In this document: positions 7,942 to 16,791 of the stretch, in pieces
How positions within the stretch are numbered: position 1 is the first letter of the stretch
How the letters are laid out: every line of letters starts with the position of its first letter
From: Pseudolysinimonas_A sp049651805
GTDB taxonomy: Bacteria; Actinomycetota; Actinomycetes; Actinomycetales; Microbacteriaceae
Direction: 5' to 3'
NCBI RefSeq assembly: GCF_049651805.1
Contig: NZ_JBASCU010000040.1
Coordinates: forward strand, 1-53,462
Length of the DNA stretch: 53,462 bases
Translations under genes and position numbers: made by a program
Notes under the pieces: generated by a model
What the model was told of the DNA's origin: nothing
What the model saw: only the letters and a program-made list of their open reading frames with translations
Databases searched by the model: none

Positions 7942-8573
7942 TAGTCAGCCAGTTTGACCAGCTGTAGCAAGCCGTCTCCGGCCGTACTGAGGGCGGCGGC
8001 GACCGCTGACGATTCGGCGATCGTGGCGAGCAGCGCTCGGTAGTCGGCGACGGTGTCGTCGCGCGACGCCGGATCGGCGACCCGACCCCGCCACAGCGCG
8101 TGGGCGACGACGACGATCCCACCCCGGCGGGCGATGCGCAGGCCGTGCTCCACGTAGTCGAGCAGCGACTCGGGGTCGGCGTCGATGAACACCAGGTCGT
8201 AGGCGCCGTCGTTCATCTTCGGCAGCACCTGCGCCGCGGTTCCGGTGATGAGGCGGATGCGGTTGGCCGGCACGTTCGCGTCGGCGAACGCGGTGCGCGC
8301 CACCTGTTGGTGGTCGTACTCGAGGTCGATCGACGACAGCACCGCATTCGGGGCCCCGCGGAGCAGCCAGAGACCACTGACCCCGGCCCCGGTGCCGATC
8401 TCGAGAATCGAGTGGCAGGCGCTCGCCGCCGCGAGCAGCGCCAGTTGGGCGCCCATCGCCGGGGTGACCGCGTCGATTCCCAACTCCATCGAATGCCGGC
8501 GAGCGACCGCGATCGCCTCCGGCTCGGCGACGAACTCTTCGGCGTACCGCCAGCTCGTCTCCTTGTCCGCCAC
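7941..8573 (-). CDS. Class I SAM-dependent O-methyltransferase
   Basis: A 210-residue member of the O-methyltransferase_3 family, close in layout to mycobacterial Rv1220c. SAM motif I is ILEIGTGAGVSGLWLL, followed by SSIDLEYDHQQVARTAF and YDLVFIDADPESLLDYVEHGL. The frame extends further upstream, but the GTG at 8573 fits the homologous start. TACGCT (minus strand 8585-8580) lies six bases before it, a leaderless start. It is divergent from tatB, the same pairing seen in mycobacteria, where this gene lies near sigE/htrA/tatB. The substrate is unknown. Confidence 0.85.
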   Translation of the reverse strand: MADKETSWRYAEEFVAEPEAIAVARRHSMELGIDAVTPAMGAQLALLAAASACHSILEIGTGAGVSGLWLLRGAPNAVLSSIDLEYDHQQVARTAFADANVPANRIRLITGTAAQVLPKMNDGAYDLVFIDADPESLLDYVEHGLRIARRGGIVVVAHALWRGRVADPASRDDTVADYRALLATIAESSAVAAALSTAGDGLLQLVKLAD

Positions 8574-8618
8574 CCTTCGAGCGTATCCGCCGACCCGGTC
8601 GGCTGGCGTGAGCGCGGG

Positions 8619-8631
8619 TATCGTGAGGAGC
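8619..8631 (+). promoter_or_regulatory. Leaderless -10 box of tatB
   Basis: TATCGT (8619-8624) ends seven bases before the GTG. GAGGAG in the gap is too close to the start codon to act as a normal ribosome site. Confidence 0.4.
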
Positions 8632-9021
8632 GTGTCCTTCGGGCTGACCTTCGACAAGCTGCTGATCATCCTCGTGATCGCGCTCTTTCTCATCGGTCCC
8701 GAACGCCTGCCCGGCTACGCCGCGCAACTCGCCCGCCTGGTGAAGACCCTGCGCGGATTCGCCAACGGCGCGAAGGAGCGCATGCGCGAGGAGATGGGTC
8801 CGGAGTTCGATGAGGTCGACTGGCGCAAACTCGACCCCCGCCAGTACGACCCCCGTCGCATCATCCGCGAAGCCCTCGTCGACGAAGTGCTCCCTCCCGC
8901 GAAGCCCGTTTCACCCAACGGCCCCACCTCGACGCCGCGCTACCGCGAGTCCGCCTACGAGCAACGCCAGCGCAAACAGGGCAAGGGCCGCCCCGCACCT
9001 TTCGACACCGAGTCCACCTGA
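8632..9021 (+). CDS. tatB: Sec-independent translocase subunit TatB
   Basis: A 129-residue membrane protein of the TatA/B/Hcf106 family. One N-terminal membrane span (LLIILVIALFLI) is followed by the GPERLP hinge, an amphipathic helix (YAAQLARLVKTLRGFANGAKERMREEMG), and a long charged tail typical of TatB rather than TatA. It would form the twin-arginine substrate receptor with TatC, which is not in this window. It ends at an inverted repeat pair. Confidence 0.9.
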   Translation: MSFGLTFDKLLIILVIALFLIGPERLPGYAAQLARLVKTLRGFANGAKERMREEMGPEFDEVDWRKLDPRQYDPRRIIREALVDEVLPPAKPVSPNGPTSTPRYRESAYEQRQRKQGKGRPAPFDTEST

Positions 9022-9024
9022 CAA

Positions 9025-9121
9025 CCTCGGTGGTCGAGTAGCGGCCGCAGGCCGCGTGTCGAGACCACGTCGTGCGGGTGTGGTTTCGACACGCCCGCTG
9101 CGCGGCCTACTCAACCAGCGG
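9025..9121. repeat. Intergenic palindromic repeat, inverted pair (copy C)
   Basis: A forward unit at 9025-9066 (CCTCGGTGGTCGAGTAGC to GTGTCGAGACC) and a diverged reverse unit at 9081-9121 (GGTTTCGACACGC to CTACTCAACCAGCGG) lie between the convergent tatB and dehydrogenase genes. Confidence 0.85.
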
Positions 9122-9127
9122 GATGGA

Positions 9128-10678
9128 CTACCGGCGGCGCACGCCCTTCAGCACGCGGAGCAGCAGGATCATGGGGCCGGCCAGGCGGCGAAACTCGGCG
9201 CCGGTGCGGGGGAGCTGCAGGATGCCGGTGGCATGCGAGATGGTGTGGGCTTCCATGAAGCGCAGCAGCCCCTCGGGGCCGTTACGGCGACCGAGGCCGG
9301 AGAGTTTCACGCCGCCCATCGGCGCGTCGACCGACGAGAACGAGCCGCGGTAGCCCTCGTTGACGTTCACGGATCCGGCGTCGATGCGGCGCGCGAGGCG
9401 CAGGGCCCGTCGTTTCGACCCGCTGAGAATTGACGCGTTGAGCCCGAACTCGGAGTCGTTGGCGAGCGCGACGGCTTCGTCCGCGTTTTCGACGACCTGC
9501 ACGGCGACGAGCGCGCCGAAGGTCTCGTCGCGGCTGCAGCTCATCTCGCTGGTGACGCCGGTCAGCACGGTGGGCTCGACGAAGTAGGGGCCGATGTCGG
9601 GGCGCCGGTTTCCGCCGGCGAGCACTGTCGCGCCCTTCTTCACGGCGTCGTCGATGTGCGCCGTGACCCGCTCGAGCTGCGCTTTCGTCGCGAGTGATCC
9701 GGCATCCGTCGTGTAGTCGAAGGCGGTGCCGATTCTGAGCGAGCGGGTGCGCTCGGCGAACGTCGCCGTGAACGCCTCGGCGACTCCCTTCTCGACGTAG
9801 ACGCGTTCCATCGAGACGCACAACTGGCCGGCGGCCGAGAAGCACCCGTAGGCGGCGTCTTCGGCGGCCTTCACCGGGTCGACGTCGTCGAGCACGATCA
9901 TCGGGTTCTTGCCGCCGAGTTCCAGTGAGACGCCGATGAGGCGCCGGGATGCGCGCTCGGCGACGACCTTGCCCGTAGCCGTCGAGCCGGTGAAGCACAC
10001 GTAGTCGACGGCATCGACGACGGCGTTGCCGATCTCGGCACCCGGTCCGCACACGACACCCCAGAGGGCCGCGGGCACGCCGGCATCCAGGAACGCGCGT
10101 CGGGCGGTGAGGATCGACAGCGCGCCCTGATCGTCGGCCTTCTGCACGACGCCGTTGCCGGAGGCGAGCGCTGGCGCGACGTCCATGATGGCGAGCGCAA
10201 GCGGATAGTTCCACGGGGTGATGACCCCGACGATGCCCTTCGGCTCGTAGCGCACCTGGGTGCCGATGACGATCGGGATGCCGGCCCGCCGCCTGGTGGG
10301 CGAGAGCACCTTGCGCGCAGAGAGCGCCGCATACCGCGTGGCGCCCGCCGCCTGGAAGACCTCTTCGAACGCCTGCCCCCGGGTCTTGCCGGTCTCGGTC
10401 TGCACGGCATCCAGGAGTTCTTCGCGGCGTTCCAACAGCAGGTCGTGCGCGCGCAGCAGCACTTTCCGGCGGTGCGCGAAGCCCGCCGACCACCAGGCCT
10501 GTTGTGCCTCCCGCGCCGCGGTGGCCGCTGCCGCGACATCCGCGACGGTGCTCTGCGGCAGGTCGTGCAGGGTTTCGCCGGTGAACGGTGCGATGACGGC
10601 GACCGGCTTCTTCGCCGTCGCGGTGAGGTCGCGGGTCAGCGCCTGCGCTGTTGCCCGATCGACCGGAGATCCCGACAT
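9128..10678 (-). CDS. Succinate-semialdehyde dehydrogenase (GabD2-like)
   Basis: A 516-residue aldehyde dehydrogenase that should oxidise succinate semialdehyde to succinate with NAD(P)+. The catalytic pair is visible: the general base Glu in LELGGKNPMIVLDDVDP and the nucleophile Cys in FSAAGQLCVSMERVYVEKG. The NAD-binding loop is FTGSTATGKVVAERA. The sequence resembles the actinobacterial GabD2 group by overall length and the C-terminal extension after RNGPEGLLRFMEAHTIS. The ATG at 10678 gives the full family length. It faces away from the MFS-decarboxylase genes, and repeat copy D lies in its upstream region. Substrate preference is inferred. Confidence 0.82.
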   Translation of the reverse strand: MSGSPVDRATAQALTRDLTATAKKPVAVIAPFTGETLHDLPQSTVADVAAAATAAREAQQAWWSAGFAHRRKVLLRAHDLLLERREELLDAVQTETGKTRGQAFEEVFQAAGATRYAALSARKVLSPTRRRAGIPIVIGTQVRYEPKGIVGVITPWNYPLALAIMDVAPALASGNGVVQKADDQGALSILTARRAFLDAGVPAALWGVVCGPGAEIGNAVVDAVDYVCFTGSTATGKVVAERASRRLIGVSLELGGKNPMIVLDDVDPVKAAEDAAYGCFSAAGQLCVSMERVYVEKGVAEAFTATFAERTRSLRIGTAFDYTTDAGSLATKAQLERVTAHIDDAVKKGATVLAGGNRRPDIGPYFVEPTVLTGVTSEMSCSRDETFGALVAVQVVENADEAVALANDSEFGLNASILSGSKRRALRLARRIDAGSVNVNEGYRGSFSSVDAPMGGVKLSGLGRRNGPEGLLRFMEAHTISHATGILQLPRTGAEFRRLAGPMILLLRVLKGVRRR

Positions 10679-10698
10679 GAGTGAACCCTACTTTCCCT

Positions 10699-10742
10699 TG
10701 GGTCGAGTAGCGCCTGCCGAAGGCAGACGCGTGTCGAGACCT
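10699..10742. repeat. Intergenic palindromic repeat (copy D)
   Basis: A unit starting GGGTCGAGTAGCGCC and ending GTGTCGAGACCT with a CTGCCGAAGGCAG hairpin. Unlike the other copies it lies between divergent genes, so it cannot simply be a terminator here. Confidence 0.8.
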
Positions 10743-10744
10743 CG

Positions 10745-10756
10745 TACGATCAGTGC
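10745..10756 (+). promoter_or_regulatory. Leaderless -10 box of the first MFS gene
   Basis: TACGAT (10745-10750) lies six bases before the ATG at 10757, with no ribosome site. It directly follows repeat copy D. Confidence 0.5.
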
Positions 10757-12187
10757 ATGACCACGCCCGCACGCGCGTTGCGCCGCGGCACCGTCGCCCG
10801 TTACGCGGTCGGCTCGGTCGGTACAGGGGGATTCGGCACTCTGCCCGGTCTGGTGCTGCTCATCTACATGACCAACACGCTCGGGGTGAGTCCCGCGTTC
10901 GCCGGGGTCGCATTCACGGTCTCGAAGATCTGGGACGTCATCATCGACCCCTGGATCGGCGCCCGCAGCGATCGCAGTCTCGCCCGCACCGGATCCCGCC
11001 GCCGCTTCATGGTGATCGGCGCCATCCTGCTGCCGGTGTTCTTCGTGCTCACCTTCGCCGTTCCCCCTGGGTTGCCCCCGCTCGCGTCGGCCGCGTGGGT
11101 GCTCGGCGCGTTCCTGTTGGCGGCGACCGCGTTCAGCCTGTTCCAGGTGCCGTACATCGCGCTGCCGGCGGAGCTCGTCGACAGCTACGACGCGCGCACC
11201 CGTCTGCTCTCGGCTCGCGTCATCGTGCTGACCCTCGCGATCCTCGCCTTCGGCGGGGGAGCGCCCGAGATCGTGCTGCTCGTCGTGAACAACGGCGGAA
11301 CCGAATACCTGGGGTACCTCGCGATGGCGGCCGTGGCGGGCGTGATCTTCCTCGTGGCGTTCCTCATCGCGTCGACGGTCGAGCGCAGCGCCCGAGTCGA
11401 TCGCGCGCCCGTCGCTCCCGGGTCGGAGCCGATCCAGGGGATCGCGGCGCCGCAGACCGGGCTGCTCATGCACTTCCGACGCGGCTGGTCGGCGGTGCGC
11501 GACAGCCAGCCGTATCGCGCGCTGCTCTTCACCTTCATCGTGCAGGCACTCGCGATCGGCCTCATGCTCGCCGGAGCCGCCTACGTCGCGGCCGAGATCC
11601 TGGGCACGGGAGTGATCCTGCTGTTCCTGTCGCTGATCGCCCCGGCGATCGTGGTCACCCCGCTGTGGGCGATCGTGTCGCGGCGCATCGGCAAGGAGCG
11701 CGCCTTCCGCATCGCGACGGTGCTCTTCGGTCTCGCCGCGCTGTCGCTCGTGCTGCTGATCTGGTTTCCCGGGCCCTGGCTCTACGGCCCGGTCGCGCTC
11801 GCCGGCGCTGCCTACGCGGGATTGCAGTCGCTGCCGCTCGCGATGCTGCCCGACACGGTCGCTCACGATGCGCAGACGAACGGGCCTGGTCGGGCCGGCA
11901 CCTTCAGCGGGGTCTGGACGGCGGGCGAGACCGCGGGCCTGGCGTTCGGCGGAACCATCCTGTCGATCGTGCTCACCGTCACGGGGTTCATCCCGACGGT
12001 CGCCGAGCAGACGGCGACCCAGCCCGACAGTGCGATCCTCGGCATCATCCTGGGCTTCAGCGTGATCCCGGCGGCGCTGATGTTCGCGAGCCTCATTTCG
12101 CTCGCGCGCTACCCGCTGCGCAAGGCCGACATCGACCGGATCGTGCGGCACGCCGACGCGCCGCCGGCCGGGGCGCCGATCGCATGA
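10757..12187 (+). CDS. MFS transporter, GPH (glycoside-pentoside-hexuronide) type
   Basis: A 476-residue membrane protein with about twelve hydrophobic segments. The early motif KIWDVIIDPWIGARSDRS followed by GSRRRFM is typical of the GPH:cation symporter family, as is LPAELVDSYDARTRL. It is a clear paralogue of the gene at 13669 (same order of motifs throughout, for example MLPDTVAHDAQTNGPGRAGTFSG against MLPDVIAHDARTNGPGRGG). It overlaps the PLP decarboxylase by four bases (ATGA). The substrate is unknown; the link to an amino-acid or sphingoid-type decarboxylase suggests something other than a sugar is possible. Confidence 0.82.
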   Translation: MTTPARALRRGTVARYAVGSVGTGGFGTLPGLVLLIYMTNTLGVSPAFAGVAFTVSKIWDVIIDPWIGARSDRSLARTGSRRRFMVIGAILLPVFFVLTFAVPPGLPPLASAAWVLGAFLLAATAFSLFQVPYIALPAELVDSYDARTRLLSARVIVLTLAILAFGGGAPEIVLLVVNNGGTEYLGYLAMAAVAGVIFLVAFLIASTVERSARVDRAPVAPGSEPIQGIAAPQTGLLMHFRRGWSAVRDSQPYRALLFTFIVQALAIGLMLAGAAYVAAEILGTGVILLFLSLIAPAIVVTPLWAIVSRRIGKERAFRIATVLFGLAALSLVLLIWFPGPWLYGPVALAGAAYAGLQSLPLAMLPDTVAHDAQTNGPGRAGTFSGVWTAGETAGLAFGGTILSIVLTVTGFIPTVAEQTATQPDSAILGIILGFSVIPAALMFASLISLARYPLRKADIDRIVRHADAPPAGAPIA

Positions 12188-13620
12188 CGTTCGCCGAGCA
12201 GCCCGCCGGCATCCTGAAGCGGTTGCGCGACCTCCGGGCGGGAGATGCGCCCACCCACGGCGGTCGCGTGCTCTCGTACGTCTACGACCCGGGGCTGGCC
12301 GAGCTCGACGAGCTCGCCGCCGACGCCGCGCGACTCATGCAGCCGGTCAACGGTCTCGATCCCACGACGTTCGGGTCGGTCGCGGCGCTCGAGCGTGACC
12401 TACTCGGCTTCGTGCGCGGGCTGTTGCACGGCGACGTTGACGTCGTCGGCACCGTGACGACGGGGGGTACCGAGAGCTGTCTGCTCGCGGTGAAGACGGC
12501 ACGGGATGCCTGGATGGCTGCGTACGGCGGCGGAATCCCGCGGCTCGTGATGCCCGTCACGGCGCATGCCGCGTTCCAGAAGGCAGCGCACTATTTCGGG
12601 CTGACCCTCGACCTCGTTCCGGTTTCCCCGGACGGCACGGTGTCCGTCTCCGCGATCCACGAGTGGCTCGGCGATGACGTCGCCCTCGTCGTCGTGTCGG
12701 CGCCCTCCTACCCCACGGCGACCCTCGACCCCGTCGCGGAGGTGGCGGCGCTGACGTCGGCCCGCGGCATCCCGATGCACGTCGACGCGTGCATCGGCGG
12801 GCTCGTGCTGCCGTTCTGGCCGGGCGTCCCCGCGTGGGACTTCGCGGTGCCCGGGGTCACGAGCGTCAGCGCCGACCTGCACAAGTACGGGTACGCGCCG
12901 AAGGGCGTCTCGGTGCTGCTGCAACGCGGGCGCGACCGGCAGCGGCTGCAGTACTTCGCGACCACCCGCTGGCCGGGATACCCGGTCGTCAACTCCACGA
13001 TCCTCGGCTCGAAGTCGGCGGGCCCCCTCGCCGCGGCGTGGGCGATCACCCACGCCCTCGGCGCCGACGGGTTCCAGGGGCTCGCCGACTCGTGCCGCCG
13101 ATCGACGACGGCGATCATCGAGGCGATCGACGCGATCGAAGGGCTCCGCGTCGTCGGTACCCCCGTCGGGCCGCTGCTCGCCGTCGCCGCCGACCCGGCC
13201 GTGCCTGCGGACCGACAGGTCGACCCGCATCACTGGGGCGACGCGGCGCGCGGGCTCGGCTTCGTTCTGCAGCTCCAACCGGCATCCGCAGGCATCCCGC
13301 CGACGACCCACCTGACGATCACCCCGGTCACCGAGCGCGTGCTGCCCGACCTTCTGGGTGTGCTGGGGGCGGCCGCGGATGCGGTGCGCGGCATCCCGCA
13401 CATCGACCCTCCCGCGGCGCTCAGCCAGCTGCCCCCGGTGACCGGCCCCCTCGATTCCGACACGGCCGCGGCGATTCTTGCCTCGTTCGGCGTCGGCGCT
13501 GACGGTGCGCTGCCCGAAACCCTCGCCCCGCTCCTCGCGGTCATCGAAGCCACCCCGCCACCGCTCGCCGAGCGGCTGCTCATCGAGCTGCTCGCGCGGC
13601 TGGTCGAACCGTCCGAGTGA
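12184..13620 (+). CDS. PLP-dependent group II decarboxylase/sphingosine-phosphate-lyase-like protein
   Basis: A 478-residue fold-type I PLP enzyme of the pyridoxal-dependent decarboxylase (DOPA/glutamate decarboxylase and sphingosine-1-phosphate lyase) superfamily. The PLP lysine is Lys234 in VSADLHKYGYAPKG. TTGGTESCLLAVKTARD holds the phosphate-binding loop, and MHVDACIGGLVLPFW supplies the Asp that contacts the pyridine nitrogen. The layout (LHKYGYAPKG, then a TTRWPGY segment) is closer to S1P-lyase-like enzymes than to GadB. It is translationally coupled to the upstream transporter, and a second paralogous transporter follows after 48 bases. The substrate is unknown. Confidence 0.82.
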   Translation: MTFAEQPAGILKRLRDLRAGDAPTHGGRVLSYVYDPGLAELDELAADAARLMQPVNGLDPTTFGSVAALERDLLGFVRGLLHGDVDVVGTVTTGGTESCLLAVKTARDAWMAAYGGGIPRLVMPVTAHAAFQKAAHYFGLTLDLVPVSPDGTVSVSAIHEWLGDDVALVVVSAPSYPTATLDPVAEVAALTSARGIPMHVDACIGGLVLPFWPGVPAWDFAVPGVTSVSADLHKYGYAPKGVSVLLQRGRDRQRLQYFATTRWPGYPVVNSTILGSKSAGPLAAAWAITHALGADGFQGLADSCRRSTTAIIEAIDAIEGLRVVGTPVGPLLAVAADPAVPADRQVDPHHWGDAARGLGFVLQLQPASAGIPPTTHLTITPVTERVLPDLLGVLGAAADAVRGIPHIDPPAALSQLPPVTGPLDSDTAAAILASFGVGADGALPETLAPLLAVIEATPPPLAERLLIELLARLVEPSE

Positions 13621-13656
13621 CCCGGTTGGGGGCACGAAATTGACGCACGCGCCGCA

Positions 13657-13668
13657 TAGGATCGCGGA
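13657..13668 (+). promoter_or_regulatory. Leaderless -10 box of the second MFS gene
   Basis: TAGGAT (13657-13662) lies six bases before the GTG start, so this transporter has its own promoter besides any read-through from the decarboxylase. Confidence 0.5.
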
Positions 13669-15111
13669 GTGACCCCGACCGCCCCCGCCCGCTCGCGGGA
13701 GTTGCGTGGCGGCGTCACTGCACGGTACGCGATCGGTGAGTTCGTCACGAGCGGTTTCGCGGCCCTCCCCGGCCTAGTGCTCGTCTTCTACCTGACCGAC
13801 TCCCTCGCGGTGCCCGCGCTGCTCGCCGGAGCAGTGGTGACGTTCGCCAAGATCTGGGACATCATCATCGACCCGATCGTCGGGGCGTACAGTGACCGCG
13901 AGTTCGCGGCGCGGGGTTCTCGCCGCCGCCTCATGCTGCTCGGCGCTGTGGTGCTGCCGGTGTTCTTCGTCGTGACCTTCGCCGTACCGACCGGCACAGA
14001 ACCGCTGCTCGCCGCCGTCTGGGTGTTCGTCGCATTCCTGCTCGCCGCGACCGGGTTCTCGTTCTTCCAGGTGCCGTACAACGTGCTGCCGGCCGAACTG
14101 GTGTCAGGCTATGACGCGCGTACCCGGCTGCTGTCGGCTCGCGTCGTCGTGTTGACCGCCGCGATCCTGCTGTACGGCGGCGGGGGTCCGGCCCTGCGTG
14201 AGGTCGGCACCGAGCTGTTCGGCACCGACTTCGGCGGTTACCTCTCCATGGCGGTCGGCGCCGCGGTCATCTTCATCGTGGCGATCGTCATCACCGCAGG
14301 CGTCGAGAAGGCAGCGCGCGGCGTGGTGGTCGTTCCGCCGAAGCCGGCATCCCGGGTCTTCACCGAAGTGGCGCCGCCGCGCGACTCGATCGCCGTTCAG
14401 GCCCGCCGCGGCACGGCGATGCTGCGGTCGAGCCAGCCGTTCCGCACGCTGCTCGCCACCTTCTTCACGCAGGCGCTCGCCGCGGGCGGGATGCTCGCCG
14501 GCACGCAGTACGTCGCCACCTGGGTGCTCGGCGACACCGACGCGGTGACTCTGCTGTTCGTCGCCCTCATCCTGCCGGCGATCATCGCCGCGCCGCTCTG
14601 GGGTGTTGTCGCGCGCCGCATCGGCAAGGAGCGCTCTTATGTCATCGCGACATCCATCTTCTTCCTCGCCGCGCTGTCGCTCACGGGGTTGCTGATCGTT
14701 CCGGGCTTCTGGATCGTCGTGCCGATCGGTTTCGTCGGCATCGCCTACGCCGGCATCCAGGCGCTGCCGCTGTCGATGCTGCCCGACGTGATCGCCCACG
14801 ACGCCCGCACCAACGGCCCCGGCCGGGGCGGCTCGTTCAGTGGCATCTGGACGGCTGGCGAAACCATGGGCCTCGCGTTCGGAACGACGATCCTCGCCGT
14901 CATCCTCGCCGTCTCGGGCTACCTCGAGTCGACCGCCGCGACCGCCGTCGAGGCGCAGCCCACCTCGGCGATCTTCGGAATCGTGATGTCGTTCAGCGTC
15001 GTGCCTGCTGTGCTGATGGCGGTGTCGTTCGTCTCGCTGTTGCGTTATCCGTTGCGCAAGCGCGACATCGACCTCGCGGAGCCGGCCCGGGGCGCGTCGG
15101 ATCCCGCTTAG
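13669..15111 (+). CDS. MFS transporter, GPH type (paralogue of upstream transporter)
   Basis: A 480-residue polytopic membrane protein with the GPH hallmark KIWDIIIDPIVGAYSDRE and GSRRRLMLLGAVVLPVFFVVTFAVP. It aligns almost without gaps to the transporter at 10757. The pair brackets a PLP decarboxylase, suggesting local duplication. The N terminus (SRELRGGVTARYAIGEFVTSGFAALPGLVLV) matches the paralogue's start, supporting the GTG. It ends before a 15-bp inverted repeat that separates it from mrp. Confidence 0.82.
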   Translation: MTPTAPARSRELRGGVTARYAIGEFVTSGFAALPGLVLVFYLTDSLAVPALLAGAVVTFAKIWDIIIDPIVGAYSDREFAARGSRRRLMLLGAVVLPVFFVVTFAVPTGTEPLLAAVWVFVAFLLAATGFSFFQVPYNVLPAELVSGYDARTRLLSARVVVLTAAILLYGGGGPALREVGTELFGTDFGGYLSMAVGAAVIFIVAIVITAGVEKAARGVVVVPPKPASRVFTEVAPPRDSIAVQARRGTAMLRSSQPFRTLLATFFTQALAAGGMLAGTQYVATWVLGDTDAVTLLFVALILPAIIAAPLWGVVARRIGKERSYVIATSIFFLAALSLTGLLIVPGFWIVVPIGFVGIAYAGIQALPLSMLPDVIAHDARTNGPGRGGSFSGIWTAGETMGLAFGTTILAVILAVSGYLESTAATAVEAQPTSAIFGIVMSFSVVPAVLMAVSFVSLLRYPLRKRDIDLAEPARGASDPA

Positions 15112-15140
15112 CTGGGCCTCGGCGACTAACGGTCACCGCA

Positions 15141-15193
15141 ATCCGCGACTTTTCGCGCGGATCCAAGGGTTGTCAGGACGAAAAGTCGCGGAT
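15141..15193. repeat. 15-bp perfect inverted repeat between convergent genes
   Basis: ATCCGCGACTTTTCG (15141-15155) and its exact complement (15179-15193) flank a 23-base spacer. The site lies between the ends of the MFS and mrp genes. The stem could terminate both transcripts, but there is no clear U tract. It is unrelated to the TGGTCGAGTAG repeat family. Confidence 0.7.
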
Positions 15194-15202
15194 GAACACT
15201 GG

Positions 15203-16267
15203 TCAGCGCGGCGAGAGCGGCAACTTCCGCGAGGTGAGGTCGCGGCCGCGGGCGGCGAGGGTGTCGGCAAGCGAGAGGATGGCGGCAGCCGCCGGGTCAC
15301 CGGGGTCCGCGAGCACGACCGGGGCACCGGCATCCCCGCCTTCCCGCAGCGGCACTGAGAGGGGGATGCGGGCGAGCACCGGCACGTCGAGCCGAGCGGC
15401 GACGGCATCCCCGCCGCCCGAGCCGAACAGTTCGCCGGTCATATTCTCGACGACGCCGATCACGGTCTGACCGGTCTGCCGGGCGACGAGGCCGGACCGC
15501 TCGGCGACGTCGGCGGCCGCCGGTTGCGGAGTCGTCACCACGAGCACCGACGCGTGCGGCAGCAGTTGACCGATCGAGATCGCGACGTCGCCGGTGCCGG
15601 GCGGCAGGTCGAGCAACAGCACGTCGAGGTCGCCGAACCACACGTCGGTGAGGAACTGCTGGATGGTGCGGTGCAGCAGCGGTCCGCGCCACGACACCGC
15701 GGTCGAGGCATCCACGAACATGCCGATCGAGATGACCGACACCCCGTGCGCCGACGGCGGCATCATGAGGTCGCCCACCTTGGTGGGGCGGTCGTCGGGG
15801 CCGAGGCCCAGGATGCCGGGGATCGAGAAGCCGAAGACATCCGCATCCACGAGGCCCACCTTCAGCCCCCGCGCGGCGAGGGCGACCGCGAGGTTGGCGG
15901 TGAGCGTCGACTTGCCGACGCCGCCCTTGCCGCTCGTGACGGCGTAGATCTTGGTCAGGGTGTCGGGGCCGAACTGCGTCGTGCGGGCGCCCCGAAGCCG
16001 GGCGACCAGTGCCTCGCGTTCGGGCACGGTCATCACCCCGACCGTCAGGTCGATACCAGAGATACCCGGAACGCTCAGCACGGCTGCGCGTACATCCCGC
16101 TCGATGGTATCGGCAGCCGGGCATCCGACGATCGTCAGCACCAGCTCGACGGTTGCGACACCGCCGTCGACGGTCACAGCCCGCACCATGTCGAGGTCGG
16201 TGATCGGGCGGCGGATCTCCGGGTCGATGACCCGACCGAGCGCGGCTCGCACCGCGTCGGCGGTCAC
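15203..16267 (-). CDS. mrp: Mrp/ApbC-family iron-sulfur carrier ATPase
   Basis: A 354-residue P-loop ATPase that probably carries and transfers Fe-S clusters. An N-terminal MIP18/FeS-assembly domain (about 1-90, DPEIRRPITDLDMV and TIVGCPAADT) is followed by the Mrp NTPase. The P loop is YAVTSGKGGVGKSTLTANLA, and the switch region is LLLDLPPGTGDVAISIGQ. The CxxC cluster motif common in other Mrp proteins is not present, as in other actinobacterial forms. The GTG start overlaps the DUF1003 stop by four bases (GTGA), so the two are coupled. Longer upstream reading in this frame is shadow. Confidence 0.9.
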   Translation of the reverse strand: MTADAVRAALGRVIDPEIRRPITDLDMVRAVTVDGGVATVELVLTIVGCPAADTIERDVRAAVLSVPGISGIDLTVGVMTVPEREALVARLRGARTTQFGPDTLTKIYAVTSGKGGVGKSTLTANLAVALAARGLKVGLVDADVFGFSIPGILGLGPDDRPTKVGDLMMPPSAHGVSVISIGMFVDASTAVSWRGPLLHRTIQQFLTDVWFGDLDVLLLDLPPGTGDVAISIGQLLPHASVLVVTTPQPAAADVAERSGLVARQTGQTVIGVVENMTGELFGSGGGDAVAARLDVPVLARIPLSVPLREGGDAGAPVVLADPGDPAAAAILSLADTLAARGRDLTSRKLPLSPR

Positions 16268-16791
16268 TTCGGCGACTCGTTCTTGATCTCGGTGTCGAGG
16301 TCTTCCAGCAGGGCGCGCAGCTCGGCGCGAATGAAGTCCTTCGTGGCGACATCCTTCATCGCGAGCCGTAGCGCGACGACCTCGCGTGCCAGGTACTCGG
16401 TGTCGGCGAGGTTGCGCTCGGCGCGTTGCCGATCCTGCTCGATCTGCACCCGGTCGCGGTCGTCCTGTCGGTTCTGCGCGAGCAGGATGAGCGGCGCCGC
16501 GTACGAGGCCTGTAGCGAGAGCACGAGGGTCAGCACCGTGAAGCCGAGCGCCTGCGAGTCGAAGCGCAACCGTTCGGGGCCGAGAGTGTTCCACAGCATC
16601 CAGAGCACGACGACGACCGAGAGAAGGAACAGGAACCAGGGGGTTCCCATGCCGCGGGCGATCGCTTCGGTGAACCGGCCGAACCGGTCGCGGCTCTGGA
16701 ACCGCGGGGCGAACGTCGAGAACCCGCTCCGGGCGCCCTTGGGAAGGTCGAGCCGGTGATCGTTACGTGGTTGACGAGGTGCGCGGGCCAT
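16264..16791 (-). CDS. DUF1003 membrane protein
   Basis: A 175-residue DUF1003 protein with two membrane segments (PWFLFLLSVVVVLWMLWN and ALGFTVLTLVLSLQASYAAPLILLAQNRQ) and a charged, coiled-coil-prone C terminus. The ASYAAPLILLAQNRQDDRDR signature is characteristic of the family. Function is unknown. It overlaps the MgtE-like gene upstream by 29 bases and mrp downstream by four, making a three-gene operon (MgtE-like, DUF1003, mrp) that is conserved in actinobacteria. Confidence 0.88.
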   Translation of the reverse strand: MARAPRQPRNDHRLDLPKGARSGFSTFAPRFQSRDRFGRFTEAIARGMGTPWFLFLLSVVVVLWMLWNTLGPERLRFDSQALGFTVLTLVLSLQASYAAPLILLAQNRQDDRDRVQIEQDRQRAERNLADTEYLAREVVALRLAMKDVATKDFIRAELRALLEDLDTEIKNESPK

